Positions 1 to 8,334 are shown, counted from the first letter of the stretch. The stretch is DNA of 64,000 nucleotides from DAIOXA01 sp050949165 (GCA_050949165.1 JBMNFF010000014.1:1-64000), one strand, 5' to 3'. Notes: a model not told the origin generated them from the sequence alone. Made by a program: numbers and translations.

Positions 1-773
1 GCCTGTTGGTTCTTGGCTCTACCGTAGTCTCCCTCAGCGAAGTTCCGATTGCGGACAAAGCGCATGAAGAGATTACCATTAAGCTTCTGGTAGCCCTTAT
101 TGACCACAAGCTTGCCTCTCTTATCATAGACATTGTGCTCCACATCAAACCAGACTCCGCCCATGATATCTACAACTTCAATGACCGATTCCATATTGAC
201 AGTAACGTAATAGTGGATGGGCACTCCGCCCAGGGCTATGCTGATGGTTTCCAACTGGGACTTCATGCCGGCCGCGGCTCTATCTTCCTTGGCGTTTACC
301 CAACCCCAGTAACTGGCAGAGTTAATCTTATCCTTCCATCCGCCTGTATTATAGATGGGGGTGAGGGTATCGCGAGGGATGCTGACAATATTAGTTTCAC
401 CTGTCTCAATATTTATGGCAGCAACCATAATGGAATCTGCTAGGCCGGGATGGCCCTTTACCCGTTCGTTGCTGCGCTCTTCATTCATGTCGTAGCCAAT
501 GAGGGCGATATTGATGATCTTGCTGTCCTGAAAAGCTTCATCTATCGTCAGGCCGGTATCGGGGCCGTCTTCGCCCCCGGGCCAGTTGACTTCCGGAAAG
601 AGCCCCTCCATATCGCTGAGGCGGTTATAGTACCAGGCGCTGGCGCCAGAGGCACTGATTAAAAGCACAGCCACGGTGATAACCGCTATTTTTTTTGCCT
701 TGCTCAGTTTGGTAAACCAGCGAGAAATCCTCTTAAATACATTGCTCTTATGTCTCTTTGCTCTGGGTTCCAT
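1..773 (-). CDS. LytR-CpsA-Psr (LCP) family protein, 3' end cut by window edge
   Basis: LCP proteins transfer undecaprenyl-linked glycopolymers (teichoic acids, capsule) onto peptidoglycan on the outer face of the membrane. About 257 codons are visible on the minus strand. A basic cytoplasmic head is followed by one membrane segment near residues 28-47 and an extracellular LCP domain. Family marks seen are NIALIGYD, SIPRDT (the lipid-phosphate-binding Arg) and, close to the cut end, RFVRNR and GDYGRAKNQQ. The start is ATG at 773, preceded by GGAGGTGG at a good distance. The C-terminal part lies beyond base 1. It is transcribed alone from its own promoter just upstream. Family assignment is firm; the polymer transferred cannot be told from sequence. 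Confidence 0.9.
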   Translation of the reverse strand, partial: MEPRAKRHKSNVFKRISRWFTKLSKAKKIAVITVAVLLISASGASAWYYNRLSDMEGLFPEVNWPGGEDGPDTGLTIDEAFQDSKIINIALIGYDMNEERSNERVKGHPGLADSIMVAAINIETGETNIVSIPRDTLTPIYNTGGWKDKINSASYWGWVNAKEDRAAAGMKSQLETISIALGGVPIHYYVTVNMESVIEVVDIMGGVWFDVEHNVYDKRGKLVVNKGYQKLNGNLFMRFVRNRNFAEGDYGRAKNQQ

Positions 774-794
774 GCTGCCACCTCCATACAGTCA

Positions 795-823
795 ATTATA
801 AGGACAAAAGGAAAAAAAGTAAA
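795..823 (-). promoter_or_regulatory. Sigma-A type promoter of the LCP gene
   Basis: On the minus strand a TTTACT (-35, 4 of 6 consensus bases) is separated by 17 bases from a perfect TATAAT (-10), about 20 bases before the LCP start codon. Seen in sequence; use as a promoter is inferred. Confidence 0.6.
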
Positions 824-1042
824 CATAACACAAGTATTTCCAAAAAATCTCAGTATATTGGGGCCGCCGCAAAATGCCATATTCCCTTGGCGGGGGCAGC
901 CCAACCCAAAATGCACCCCCCCAATCCGGAAAGGCGCCCCCTCATGAAGGCGGGCGGCAAGAGCCGCCCCAACCAGTTACCCGCCACAGGGAATTTCGGG
1001 AGGAAACTTATACAGATTGCTAATTCGCTACAGCCCATTCCT

Positions 1043-1474
1043 TCACTGCTCTCCGGCCTGGACGGTGAAATTGACCTCCAGGGAAAAGGGAGTCCCTTCC
1101 CTGCCAACCCGGCCCTGGACGACCAGCTTGTATTTGCCGGGCTCCAGGGTGCCGGGGGGGATGGAATAGTTGATCTCCTTCTGGGAAGTGGAGAGCATGG
1201 TCTGAAAGCCATCGGGATAGAGGTACTCCACCCAGGCCTCGGGGAAAATGGAGCGATAGACCGCAAGACCGGTCCAGGAGGCGGGAATAAAGAGCTGAAC
1301 CCCCGTAGGATTTTCCAGGGAAAAGATAATCTCTTCATCCCCACAGGCGATGTCCGAGTGGGCATACAGGTTGAGGGGCAGGGGCTCAGGAGCGGGCCGG
1401 CATCCCGAGAGGAGGGCGCCCGCCACCGCTGCTCCTGCAGCCGCCAAACCGATATTCCGCAGCCACCTGTTCAT
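1043..1474 (-). CDS. Small secreted lipoprotein with Ig-like fold (unknown function)
   Basis: A 143-residue protein with an N-terminal signal peptide ending in the lipobox LLSGC (Cys at about residue 25), so it is probably anchored to the outer face of the membrane. The mature part of about 118 residues is beta-rich with the pattern FSLENPTG, then SIPPGTLEPGKYKL near residue 105-118. This resembles bacterial Ig-like/BsuPI-type domains that cap peptides or bind proteins, but no family could be assigned with confidence. A GGGGG-type ribosome site precedes the ATG. It lies between the LCP gene and the M20 amidohydrolase on the same strand, with nothing linking their functions. About 270 non-coding bases separate it from the LCP start; they hold only a GC-rich hairpin near 951-968. 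Confidence 0.7.
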   Translation of the reverse strand: MNRWLRNIGLAAAGAAVAGALLSGCRPAPEPLPLNLYAHSDIACGDEEIIFSLENPTGVQLFIPASWTGLAVYRSIFPEAWVEYLYPDGFQTMLSTSQKEINYSIPPGTLEPGKYKLVVQGRVGREGTPFSLEVNFTVQAGEQ

Positions 1475-1528
1475 GTCCCATACCCCCTTTTGATCTTTCC
1501 CCTGTATTATATATGACGCCCGAGACAG

Positions 1529-2734
1529 TTATTTCGTTTTATCGGCCTTGAAATTTCTGGTGTATTCCCAGACCGTCTGGCTCAGCAGGGCAACGCCCAG
1601 CCAGAGCACGTCTTCGTCGATGTCAAAACGGGGGTGGTGATGGGGGTGGACGATGCCCTTTTCCGGGTTGCCGGCGCCCAGGAAGTAATAGGTGCCGGGG
1701 ACCTGCTCCAGGAAGAAGGCCATGTCTTCACCGCCCATGACGGGCTCGATAACCTTGACATTCTCTTCTCCCACCAGTCCCCGGGCCACCTGGGCGAAAA
1801 AGGCGGTGAAGTCCTGGTCGTTGATCAAAGGGGGATAGGCGGTGCCGATTTTATAGGTATACCGGGTCTTCCAGGCCTTGCAGATGCCGGCCAGCACCTC
1901 TTCCACCCGGTGGAGGAAAATTTCTCCCGCCTGGGGCTGGAAATAGCGGAAGGTGCCCTTCATCACCACCTTTTCGGGAATGATGTTGTGGGCATCGCCG
2001 CCGTGAATGCTGCCGACGCTGAGGACGCCGGGATGCAAGGGGGAAAGCTCCCGGCTGACCAGGCGCTGCCAGGCGCTGATGACCTCGGCGCTGACCACCA
2101 CCGGATCGATGGTCTCGTGGGGGTAGGCGCCGTGGCCGCCCTTGCCCATGATCTCTGCCTCGAACTGGCAGGCTGCGGCCATGAGGGGGCCGTAGCTGAT
2201 GCCCACCTGACCCCGGGAAAGAGCCGGCGAAAGCAGGCCGATGTGTCCGCCGACGATGGCCTGGACGCCATAGCGGTCGAGGACGCCGTCCCGAATCATG
2301 ACGGCGGCGCCTCCCCCTCTCTCCTCGGCGGGCTGGAAGATAATGACGGCGGCGCCGGAGAGATCCTCCCGCTGCTCCGCCAGGAGCCTGGCAACCCCCA
2401 GGCCGATGGCGGCATGGGCATCGTGGCCGCAGGCGTGCATCTTTCCGGGGTAGAGGGAGACGAAGTCATGGGTGTTCTCTTCCTGAATTGGCAGGGCGTC
2501 GATATCCACCCTGACGGCAATGGTCGGGCCGGGCTTGCCGCCCCGGATGACTGCCACCACACCCGTGCCGCCGACCCCGGCCTCGGCCTCTATACCCCAA
2601 TCGGCGAGTTTTTTCAGGATGTAATCTGCTGTTTCCTGGACGTCAAAGCCGATGCCGGGGTGCTGGTGAAACCAGCGCCGCCACTGCACCAGCTGCCCTT
2701 GAAGGGCCTGAGATAGGGCTTTGAATTCTGGCAT
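1529..2734 (-). CDS. M20D family amidohydrolase / N-acyl-amino-acid carboxypeptidase-like
   Basis: This is a zinc-dependent cytoplasmic hydrolase of the HipO/AmhX type that removes acyl groups from amino acids or cleaves small peptides. It has 401 residues, normal for the family. Metal-site motifs are visible: ACGHDAH near residue 100, the catalytic pair in QPAEERGGGA, GHIG, and HPHHH near the C-terminus. The dimerisation domain sits in the middle (GHGAYPHE). An upstream in-frame start exists, but ATG at 2734 has GGAGGAGTA directly before it and begins at the conserved region, so it is chosen. It is a paralogue of the M20 gene at 33430-34617. It stands alone next to an AT-rich block. The substrate is unknown; family assignment is firm. 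Confidence 0.88.
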   Translation of the reverse strand: MPEFKALSQALQGQLVQWRRWFHQHPGIGFDVQETADYILKKLADWGIEAEAGVGGTGVVAVIRGGKPGPTIAVRVDIDALPIQEENTHDFVSLYPGKMHACGHDAHAAIGLGVARLLAEQREDLSGAAVIIFQPAEERGGGAAVMIRDGVLDRYGVQAIVGGHIGLLSPALSRGQVGISYGPLMAAACQFEAEIMGKGGHGAYPHETIDPVVVSAEVISAWQRLVSRELSPLHPGVLSVGSIHGGDAHNIIPEKVVMKGTFRYFQPQAGEIFLHRVEEVLAGICKAWKTRYTYKIGTAYPPLINDQDFTAFFAQVARGLVGEENVKVIEPVMGGEDMAFFLEQVPGTYYFLGAGNPEKGIVHPHHHPRFDIDEDVLWLGVALLSQTVWEYTRNFKADKTK

Positions 2735-2919
2735 TGCTACTCCTCCATTAATAGAATATACGCTAATGATAACAAAAAAAAGATCAGTGCAATAGGAGTG
2801 GGAAAGCTGTCGGGACTGCAATAAAAGTAGGAGATTAGGAAGCACCGTCCTTAATCTCCATTGACCTTTCTGTTTAGTATTATTCAACAGAACCTGCAAA
2901 CGAATAGTAATTGCTATGA

Positions 2920-4274
2920 TTACAAAGGCTTAAAAATAGTCTGGGGATTTTCAGAAAATAAACGCCCATAGAATTCTAAAGCGTATCTATCAGTCATACC
3001 TGCAATGAAGTCACAAATAATCCTTTTTCTATGCGTTCTATTCTTTAGATTGGAATATATTCTCTGGAAGTCTTCGGGTAGCAATAAATCCCCATCTGGA
3101 GCATTTAACTTATTAAATATCATTTTTACAATTTCTTTTCCCCGGTTTTCAGCTACTTTTAATCTTGAAGAATTAATTAGAGCCACATACCCGAAATGCT
3201 TAAGAATGCTTACTCTGCGCTTGGTTTCTTCACAAAATATACTTTGGAAAGGATGGGATATTCCCGGTTCAATTCTACCTTTATACCCTTGACAAAGGTG
3301 CTCACCAGCCGTGAAGTTAATTCGGCTCTCATGTATCCGTCAAGGGCAATATTCTTGGAATCTCTGTACGAGGATAGAAAATTTGCTAATGTTTTTGCTT
3401 CATATTCCTCGGTATCTGCTTCCTCGGTATCTGTATCTATATCAGGTTGTCTTTGGTCTCGAATTGATCTTTGCCATGAGTCGGCGAACAATCCCCATAA
3501 GATAGCACGGCATTCCGAAACAGTAATTTTTATCTCGTCCTTCTCCAATAATTTTTCAGCTATCTTTTCTAAAATTGTGTCGTCTACTGCCATTATTTCA
3601 TATGGGGTTAAGAAGCCTGCCTTAAACGCATCCTCAACATCATATGTAGAATATGCGATGTCGTCAGCTAAATCCATAATGGCACACTCTATCGTTTTAA
3701 ATTCTTCTATGTTGCTGCTTCCAACAAGGCGTAGTTTTATTGTGTCGACTATCTCTTTTTCCGATAAGTAGTATCCCTTTATTAATTCCGAACCTTCACG
3801 GGATAACGGAATTTCCCGATCATACTTTAGCGCTGATGCTATTACCCTAGCAGTTAAATTGAGTCCAACCCTTCTATCGTTACCCTTTTCATCAAACATC
3901 GGTTCGACACATTCTTTTTTTTCAAGTCGAGTAATAATCCTAAGTGTTTGCGCATTTCCTTCAAAACCGCCATCTTGGCTCATACACTCATCTAGCGCCA
4001 TTTCACCGTTATGTCCAAATGGGGGATGACCTAAATCGTGCATAAGCCCCGCAATTTCACAGACATCGGGTTCTAAATCCAGCTCGGGATACTCTTTCTT
4101 GAGTTTGTGCGCAATAGTTTTTGCGATTTGCGCAACTTCGAGAGAGTGGGTTAATCTGTTCCGGAAAAAATCACTTTCATACCCTGGAAACAGTTGAGTC
4201 TTGTTTTGCAGCCGCCTAAACGCAGGGGAATGTAAAACACGGGCATAGTTTTGCGTCAAATTATTTTTATTCAA
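2920..4274 (-). pseudogene. dgt: dGTP triphosphohydrolase-like HD protein, frameshifted
   Basis: The family cleaves dGTP (or other dNTPs) to the nucleoside and triphosphate. HD-domain marks are present: SPAFRRLQNKTQ, THSLEV, MHDLGHPPFGHNGE and MDLADDIAYSTYD. The reading frame from 4274 stops at 3210, while the C-terminal third (RLKVAENRGKEI, IAGMTDRYAL) continues in another frame from about 3235 to 2920. Adding one base in the T4 run (A4 at 3234-3237 on the + strand) joins them into the expected order FCEETKRRVSILKHFGY. There is no good start: the frame opens at a TTG with no Shine-Dalgarno, directly after a terminator, and conserved-looking residues (LNWVNLNKNN) run upstream of it. Base composition is far more AT-rich than the neighbours, suggesting transfer. 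It is either a decaying gene or a sequencing error in a homopolymer. Confidence 0.75.
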
Positions 4275-4296
4275 ATTAACCCAATTCAGAGCAAAG

Positions 4297-4322
4297 AAAA
4301 AAGGCGAGTTATCGCCTTTTTT
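4297..4322 (-). terminator. Rho-independent terminator after the rubredoxin-like gene
   Basis: A perfect stem AAAAGGCGA/TCGCCTTTT with a 4-base loop is followed by a T run on the minus strand. It touches the stop codon of the rubredoxin-like gene and lies just before the dGTPase reading frame, so the dGTPase needs its own promoter. Confidence 0.85.
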
Positions 4323-4650
4323 AGCCCCATTTTCCCTTGCTCATATGGGTCTCGATTTCCGCCTTCAGGGACTGGCGGGCAAAGAGGGCAAAATCTCTGC
4401 ACTCTTTGTAGAGCTTGACGCAGCCGGGGTCCAGATCATCTTCGATGCCGACTTCCGCCAGCTCGAGTACGGCATCCAAGAGGCCATCCAGATCCATGAG
4501 CAGAGTATTGCCCAGGCGGGAGCGCAGGACCAGGTTAACTTTCTCCTCTTCCAGGGCGGTAAACTTCTCTTTGGGAGCGCCGCATTTGGGGCACTTGTCC
4601 GGGGCCCCTTCCCCTTCGTGGATAAAGTTACACACGCCGCATTTCCACAT
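4321..4650 (-). CDS. Rubredoxin-like zinc-ribbon/iron protein
   Basis: A 109-residue protein whose first 30 residues form a rubredoxin-like knuckle pair (CGVC at 4-7, CPKC at 20-23) of the type found at the end of rubrerythrins. A helical domain of about 70 residues follows (residues 33-105) with no recognised motif. Rubredoxin domains carry one electron through Fe(Cys)4, so an electron-transfer or iron-binding role beside rubrerythrin is likely. The ATG has GGGAGGGG before it and lies 35 bases after the rubrerythrin stop, so the two are probably cotranscribed and end at a shared terminator. The role of the helical part is unknown. Confidence 0.8.
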   Translation of the reverse strand: MWKCGVCNFIHEGEGAPDKCPKCGAPKEKFTALEEEKVNLVLRSRLGNTLLMDLDGLLDAVLELAEVGIEDDLDPGCVKLYKECRDFALFARQSLKAEIETHMSKGKWG

Positions 4651-4685
4651 GATTTTCCCCTCCCAGTTATATGGTGGTGGTTATT

Positions 4686-5222
4686 TTAATAATTGGGCCC
4701 GTGAAGCTCATAGAAGGCCTGAGGATGGAAGCAGGCCGGGCAGGTTTTGGGAGCCTCGGTACCGGTGTGGATATAGCCGCAGTTGAGGCAGCGCCATTCC
4801 ACCGGCTCATCCCGCTTAAAGACCCTGCCTTGCTTGATATTGTCCAAAAGCTTGAGGAAGCGCTTTTCGTGCTCTTCTTCTACCTCGCCGACTTCGTGGA
4901 AGAAGTCTGCAATCTCATTGAAGCCTTCCTTGCGGGCGACTTCTTCGAATTCCTTGTACATGGTGGTCCACTCGTAATTTTCACCATCGGCAGCATCCTT
5001 GAGGTTCTCCATGGTGTTGCCGATACCGCCCAAGAATTTAAAGATCTGCTTGGCATGGGCCCTCTCGTTATCTGCAGTCTCCAAGAAGAGCTTGCAGATC
5101 TGCTCATACCCTTCCTGCTTGGCGACCTGGGCATAGAAGGTGTACTTGTTCCTGGCCTGGGACTCGCCTGCAAATGCCGCCATGAGGTTTTTTTCGGTCT
5201 GGGAACCCTTGATGTTGGACAT
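4686..5222 (-). CDS. rbr: Rubrerythrin
   Basis: Rubrerythrin reduces hydrogen peroxide in the cytoplasm of anaerobes, taking electrons from rubredoxin or NADH-linked reductases. The 178-residue protein has the standard order: a four-helix di-iron domain (ESQARNKYTFYA, the ExxH ligands in ADNERAHAKQ and EVEEEHEKRF) and a C-terminal rubredoxin domain (CLNCGYIHTG, CPACFHPQAF). The start is ATG at 5222 (MSNIKGSQTEKN), preceded by GGGAG; an in-frame extension to 5294 would run through the promoter. It is first in an apparent operon with the rubredoxin-like gene. A PerR-like box overlaps its promoter region. Assignment is firm. Confidence 0.95.
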   Translation of the reverse strand: MSNIKGSQTEKNLMAAFAGESQARNKYTFYAQVAKQEGYEQICKLFLETADNERAHAKQIFKFLGGIGNTMENLKDAADGENYEWTTMYKEFEEVARKEGFNEIADFFHEVGEVEEEHEKRFLKLLDNIKQGRVFKRDEPVEWRCLNCGYIHTGTEAPKTCPACFHPQAFYELHGPNY

Positions 5223-5242
5223 GGAAACACTCCCTTTCGTTT

Positions 5243-5294
5243 CGATAATGATTACTGTTAAACACATATTACCATTGCCCTGGGCAAAATGCAA
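5243..5294 (-). promoter_or_regulatory. Rubrerythrin promoter with PerR-like box
   Basis: Minus-strand TTGCAT (5294-5289), a 17-base spacer and TAATAT (5271-5266) form a good promoter. Just downstream, 5243-5257 contains TAATCATTA, the exact core of the PerR box (TAATNATTA), though the outer arms match poorly. PerR control of rubrerythrin is known in clostridia; here it is inferred from position and core match. Confidence 0.5.
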
Positions 5295-5313
5295 GGAGAG
5301 GAGAGAATTCTTT

Positions 5314-5868
5314 TTAGAGGGTCACGACCTTGTCCGCCTCGCCGATGCCCTGGACAATCAGCTTCATCCCGGTGACGCTTCCCACTTTAACCTGGTCCTT
5401 AATTCCGAAGTAGTCCAGACAGGTCCCGCAGCATTCCAGCCGCCAGCGCCTGGCCTCCAATTCTTGCATGTACTCCACCAGAGCCCCGGGGCCGGCACAG
5501 AGCTTGACTCCGGAATTGAGGAAGTAAATGGTGCCGGGATCCTCGGTCTGGGCAAGGGTATGGAGGAAGCTCTTCATCAGGGCCAGCCCCAATTCCTCAT
5601 CTCCGCGCCCCAGGGTGCGGCTGGTGATGAGCCAGACGGCCTTGCCTCCACCTTCCTTAATCTTCCCCGTTACCGTCAATTTTATCTCCTGGGGCGTCTC
5701 GAGGAGCCGGCATTTGTAGCCGCTTTCCCTCAGCATCCGGCAAAGGCCGGCAGGATCTTCACCACCGGCCAAGACCACCTCCAGGGGAGACTCCATTTCC
5801 TCCAGGGCCTTGCGGATTGCCGCCAAGGCATCCGAACCGCTCATTCCCCGGCAATCTAATCTTCGCAT
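5314..5868 (-). CDS. yedF: YedF-like selenium-metabolism sulfurtransferase-like protein
   Basis: YedF proteins couple an N-terminal TusA/SirA-like domain to a C-terminal DsrE-like domain and occur in selenium-using anaerobes; their exact reaction is not established. Here the start MRRLDCRGM marks the TusA-like domain (residues 1-75) and the C-terminal half carries GTIYFLNSGVKL and CCGTCLDYFGI, typical of YedF. The usual CPxP motif after the RG pair is missing: the sequence reads RGMSGSDAL, so the TusA-type catalytic Cys is Gly. ATG at 5868 is chosen because GGATGG lies before it and the domain begins there; the frame stays open to 5961. It diverges from the radical SAM gene. It fits with the selenoprotein FdhA at 15-18 kb. 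Confidence 0.8.
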   Translation of the reverse strand: MRRLDCRGMSGSDALAAIRKALEEMESPLEVVLAGGEDPAGLCRMLRESGYKCRLLETPQEIKLTVTGKIKEGGGKAVWLITSRTLGRGDEELGLALMKSFLHTLAQTEDPGTIYFLNSGVKLCAGPGALVEYMQELEARRWRLECCGTCLDYFGIKDQVKVGSVTGMKLIVQGIGEADKVVTL

Positions 5869-5921
5869 CTTCTGCCATCCTTTCCAACCATCTTTTTTCT
5901 TGGCCCGGGTCAGCACCCGGG

Positions 5922-5951
5922 TTGCCATCGAACAGGTGTTTGGTATATAAT
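5922..5951 (+). promoter_or_regulatory. Promoter of the radical SAM gene pair
   Basis: TTGCCA, an 18-base spacer and a perfect TATAAT end 25 bases before the ATG at 5977, which has GGAGGTG as its ribosome site. Confidence 0.65.
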
Positions 5952-5976
5952 ACCTGTACATGGAGGTGCGCAGAGT

Positions 5977-7086
5977 ATGGATACCCTGACCAAACTAAAG
6001 CTCCTGGGCGAGGGGGCCAAGTACGACATCTGTTCCACCGTCAACGGCGGCTGCGCCCCGGGGGTGTGCCAGTCCTTTACCCCCGACGGGCGCTGCATCT
6101 CCCTGCTTCGGGTCCTCATGTCCAATCAGTGCCAGCGGGACTGCAGCTATTGCCCCAACCAAGTGGCCCGGGACCTGCCCAGGGCGGCCTTTACGCCGGA
6201 GGAATTGGCCAGGCTCTTTATGGAATTCTACCGGCGCAACTATGTATCGGGGCTCTTTCTCAGCTCCGGGGTAATCGACACCGCCGACGGCGCCATGGAC
6301 AAGATGCTGGCTGCGGTGGAGCTGCTGCGCAAGCGGTACAGGTTTGCGGGCTATATCCACCTCAAGCTGATTCCCGGCTGCAGCCCCGGCCACATCCAGG
6401 AGGCCGTCCGCCTGGCCCAGCGGGTGTCGGTGAATTGCGAGACCCCCGACGGAGAGACCCTGCGCATTCTGAGCCGATCCAAGGACTACCAGCGGGACAT
6501 CATCGGCGCCATGGAGGAGGTGCGCAAGCTCACCGCCGCCGAAAGGGGACGCCAGTCCACCCAGTTCATCGTGGGGGCGGCGGGGGAGCGGGATCAGGAC
6601 ATCCTGGCCCGCTCCCTGGAATTCTACCGGCGCTACCAGATGCAGCGAATATACTTCAGCGCCTATGTGTCCCTGGACAACGCCGCAGAGAGGCCCGGGA
6701 CGCCGCTGCTCCGGGAACGCCGCCTGTATCAGTGCGACTTTCTCCTGCGCCAATACGGCTTCGACCTGGAGGAGTTGGAATTTCAGGGGGGCAACCTGCC
6801 CCTGGACCAGGACCCCAAGCTGGCCTGGGCCCGGGCCCATCCCGAACGCTTTCCCCTGGAGGTCAACCGGGCCGGCCGCCGGGAATTGCTGCGGGTGCCG
6901 GGCATCGGTCCCCGTTCCGCCGACCGCATCCTCCAGGTCCGCCGGGAGCAGGCCATCACTTCGGAGCAAGAGCTCAAGAACCTGGGGGTGGTGGTAAAGC
7001 GCGCCGCCCCCTTCCTCCTGGTCCGGGGCAAGAGCCTGCGCCCCGGCCCTACGGTGGATTACCGACAGCTGAGCTGGGATTGGTAG
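5977..7086 (+). CDS. Putative DNA modification/repair radical SAM protein (UDG-linked family)
   Basis: The protein has 369 residues. A radical SAM core carries the 4Fe-4S triad CQRDCSYC near residues 51-58, preceded by a Cys-rich entry (CSTVNGGCAPGVC). Near the C-terminus a helix-hairpin-helix (LLRVPGIGPRSADRIL, about residues 305-320) suggests DNA binding. This is the family that co-occurs with a uracil-DNA-glycosylase-linked partner and is predicted to act in DNA repair or base modification; the reaction is not known. The next gene, 16 bases downstream, is exactly that partner. It has its own strong promoter and GGAGGTG before the ATG. Family placement is confident; the function is only a family-level prediction. 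Confidence 0.85.
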   Translation: MDTLTKLKLLGEGAKYDICSTVNGGCAPGVCQSFTPDGRCISLLRVLMSNQCQRDCSYCPNQVARDLPRAAFTPEELARLFMEFYRRNYVSGLFLSSGVIDTADGAMDKMLAAVELLRKRYRFAGYIHLKLIPGCSPGHIQEAVRLAQRVSVNCETPDGETLRILSRSKDYQRDIIGAMEEVRKLTAAERGRQSTQFIVGAAGERDQDILARSLEFYRRYQMQRIYFSAYVSLDNAAERPGTPLLRERRLYQCDFLLRQYGFDLEELEFQGGNLPLDQDPKLAWARAHPERFPLEVNRAGRRELLRVPGIGPRSADRILQVRREQAITSEQELKNLGVVVKRAAPFLLVRGKSLRPGPTVDYRQLSWDW

Positions 7087-7102
7087 GGGAGGAGGTGAAG
7101 AT

Positions 7103-7861
7103 ATGCTCAGATTCCAGGCGACTCCCCGCTCCTTTATCCGGGCCGCCCTCCTGCACCTGCGGGAGGGCCGGAACATCGCCCCCCAGGACCAGGGGGATCT
7201 CTTTGCCTGCCTGGGCGACAGCGCCGACGACCCGGAGATCATTCGGCACTGCCAGGTCCTCCGGGCCCGGGAGCGCTGGGGGGAAGAGCTGGAGAACCAC
7301 CAGGTTCTGAAGCTGTACTTCTATAACCTGCGCCACAGGCAGGAGGACTGGCCCCTCTTGGTCCAGGGGGTGGGAGAGCTCCTGGAGCGGGGGCCCCGGC
7401 ACCTGCTCTGCGGCAGCGGCCCGGCGGCCCGCCGCCTGCTGGACCGGCGCAACCAGGTGCTCCGGGAGATTCACCGCCTGACGGGCTTTACCCGGCTGAT
7501 TCCCGCCGCAGACGGGACCATGCTGGGCCGGGCTCCCGCCAAGCATCATACCGGCGACCTCCTGGCCTTGAGCCTGGCCAGGCGCAATCCCGCCTCTCCC
7601 CTGGCCCTCTTTACCCCCACCGGCGCCTGGTATGCCTGGCAGGGCCGGGTATCCCCTCTGGAGACAGGAAATCTGGAACTGCCCGCTGACGATTTTGCCC
7701 AGGTGTGGATGACCTATTACCGCTCCCAGTTCATCCGGGAGCGCAACAATCCCCGCCACGCCGCCCGGGCCATTCCCCAGGAGTACTGGCAGTGGTTGGC
7801 TGAAGGAGAGGAGCTGATGAAGGCAAAGAAACTGGACCAGGACAGTCCTGCCTCTCCCTGA
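7103..7861 (+). CDS. DUF4130/SAM-linked DNA metabolism protein, partner of the radical SAM enzyme
   Basis: The protein has 252 residues with the family's landmarks in order: HLREGRNI, REIHRLTGFTRL near the middle, and the C-terminal block WMTYYRSQFIRERNNPR followed by IPQEYWQWL. In many relatives this domain is fused to a family 4-like uracil-DNA glycosylase; here it stands alone, with no glycosylase in the window. It is translationally close to the radical SAM gene (GGAGGTGAAGAT before the ATG) and the two probably form a two-component DNA-processing unit. The biochemical role is unknown. It ends in a GC-rich hairpin (7884-7900) shared with the convergent YqxD-like gene. Confidence 0.8.
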   Translation: MLRFQATPRSFIRAALLHLREGRNIAPQDQGDLFACLGDSADDPEIIRHCQVLRARERWGEELENHQVLKLYFYNLRHRQEDWPLLVQGVGELLERGPRHLLCGSGPAARRLLDRRNQVLREIHRLTGFTRLIPAADGTMLGRAPAKHHTGDLLALSLARRNPASPLALFTPTGAWYAWQGRVSPLETGNLELPADDFAQVWMTYYRSQFIRERNNPRHAARAIPQEYWQWLAEGEELMKAKKLDQDSPASP

Positions 7862-7899
7862 GCTGGGGTTTACCTTGGTGAGCGGGGGCCAAAGGCCCC

Positions 7900-8334
7900 C
7901 TATTCTTGGTTCAGCAGCCTTTCCAAGGCGGCCTGGAACCTGGCATCCTGTTCCGGGCTGCGCTTTTTGGGACCCCGGGTGCGGCCGCCGCCCCGGCGAT
8001 GACGGGCTTTGAGGTTGCGCTCCTCCAGGAGAAAATCAATGTTCTCATCCCGGTATTCCCTGCCGGTGGGGCTGAGGCAGCGCACCCCTTGGCCCAGGAG
8101 CATGGCAGCCAGGCCCCAATCCTGGGTGACGGCCACGTCGCCGGCCCTGGCTATATTGACCACCTTGATATCAGCTTCCTGGGGTGCGTCGCCCACCACT
8201 ATGTGGTGCTGGCCCTGGATATTGTGGTTAAAGCTGGCCACCGTCCACACTTCCACCTGGTGGATGCGGCCCAGGCGCTGGCATATTTCCAGGACGCTCC
8301 TGGGACAAGCATCGGCGTCGACGACAATCTTCAT
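7900..8334 (-). CDS. yqxD: YaiI/YqxD family protein (DUF188, PIN-like)
   Basis: A 144-residue cytoplasmic protein of the YaiI/YqxD family, whose fold resembles PIN-type nucleases, though no activity is established. Conserved motifs are DADACP at residues 5-10, GDAPQEADIKV, AVTQDWGLA and the positively charged GGGRTRGPKKRS tail typical of the family. ATG at 8334 follows GAGGAGGGAGCTC and begins directly at the first motif; the longer frame to 8511 adds only unrelated sequence. It converges with the radical SAM pair. Confidence 0.88.
   Translation of the reverse strand: MKIVVDADACPRSVLEICQRLGRIHQVEVWTVASFNHNIQGQHHIVVGDAPQEADIKVVNIARAGDVAVTQDWGLAAMLLGQGVRCLSPTGREYRDENIDFLLEERNLKARHRRGGGRTRGPKKRSPEQDARFQAALERLLNQE

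Noticed and set aside
951..968. GGGCGGC/GCCGCCC hairpin downstream of the lipoprotein gene
   Set aside because: No T run in either direction, and GC-rich stems of this size arise often here by chance.
1634..2716. A 360-codon + strand ORF opposite the M20 amidohydrolase
   Set aside because: No motif, no ribosome site, and the minus-strand gene has zinc-site motifs; it is a mirror frame.
5817..7310. A 497-codon + strand frame overlapping the radical SAM gene
   Set aside because: Its translation is Pro/Arg/Gly-rich low complexity, typical of an out-of-frame GC-rich shadow; the radical SAM frame has motifs, promoter and ribosome site.
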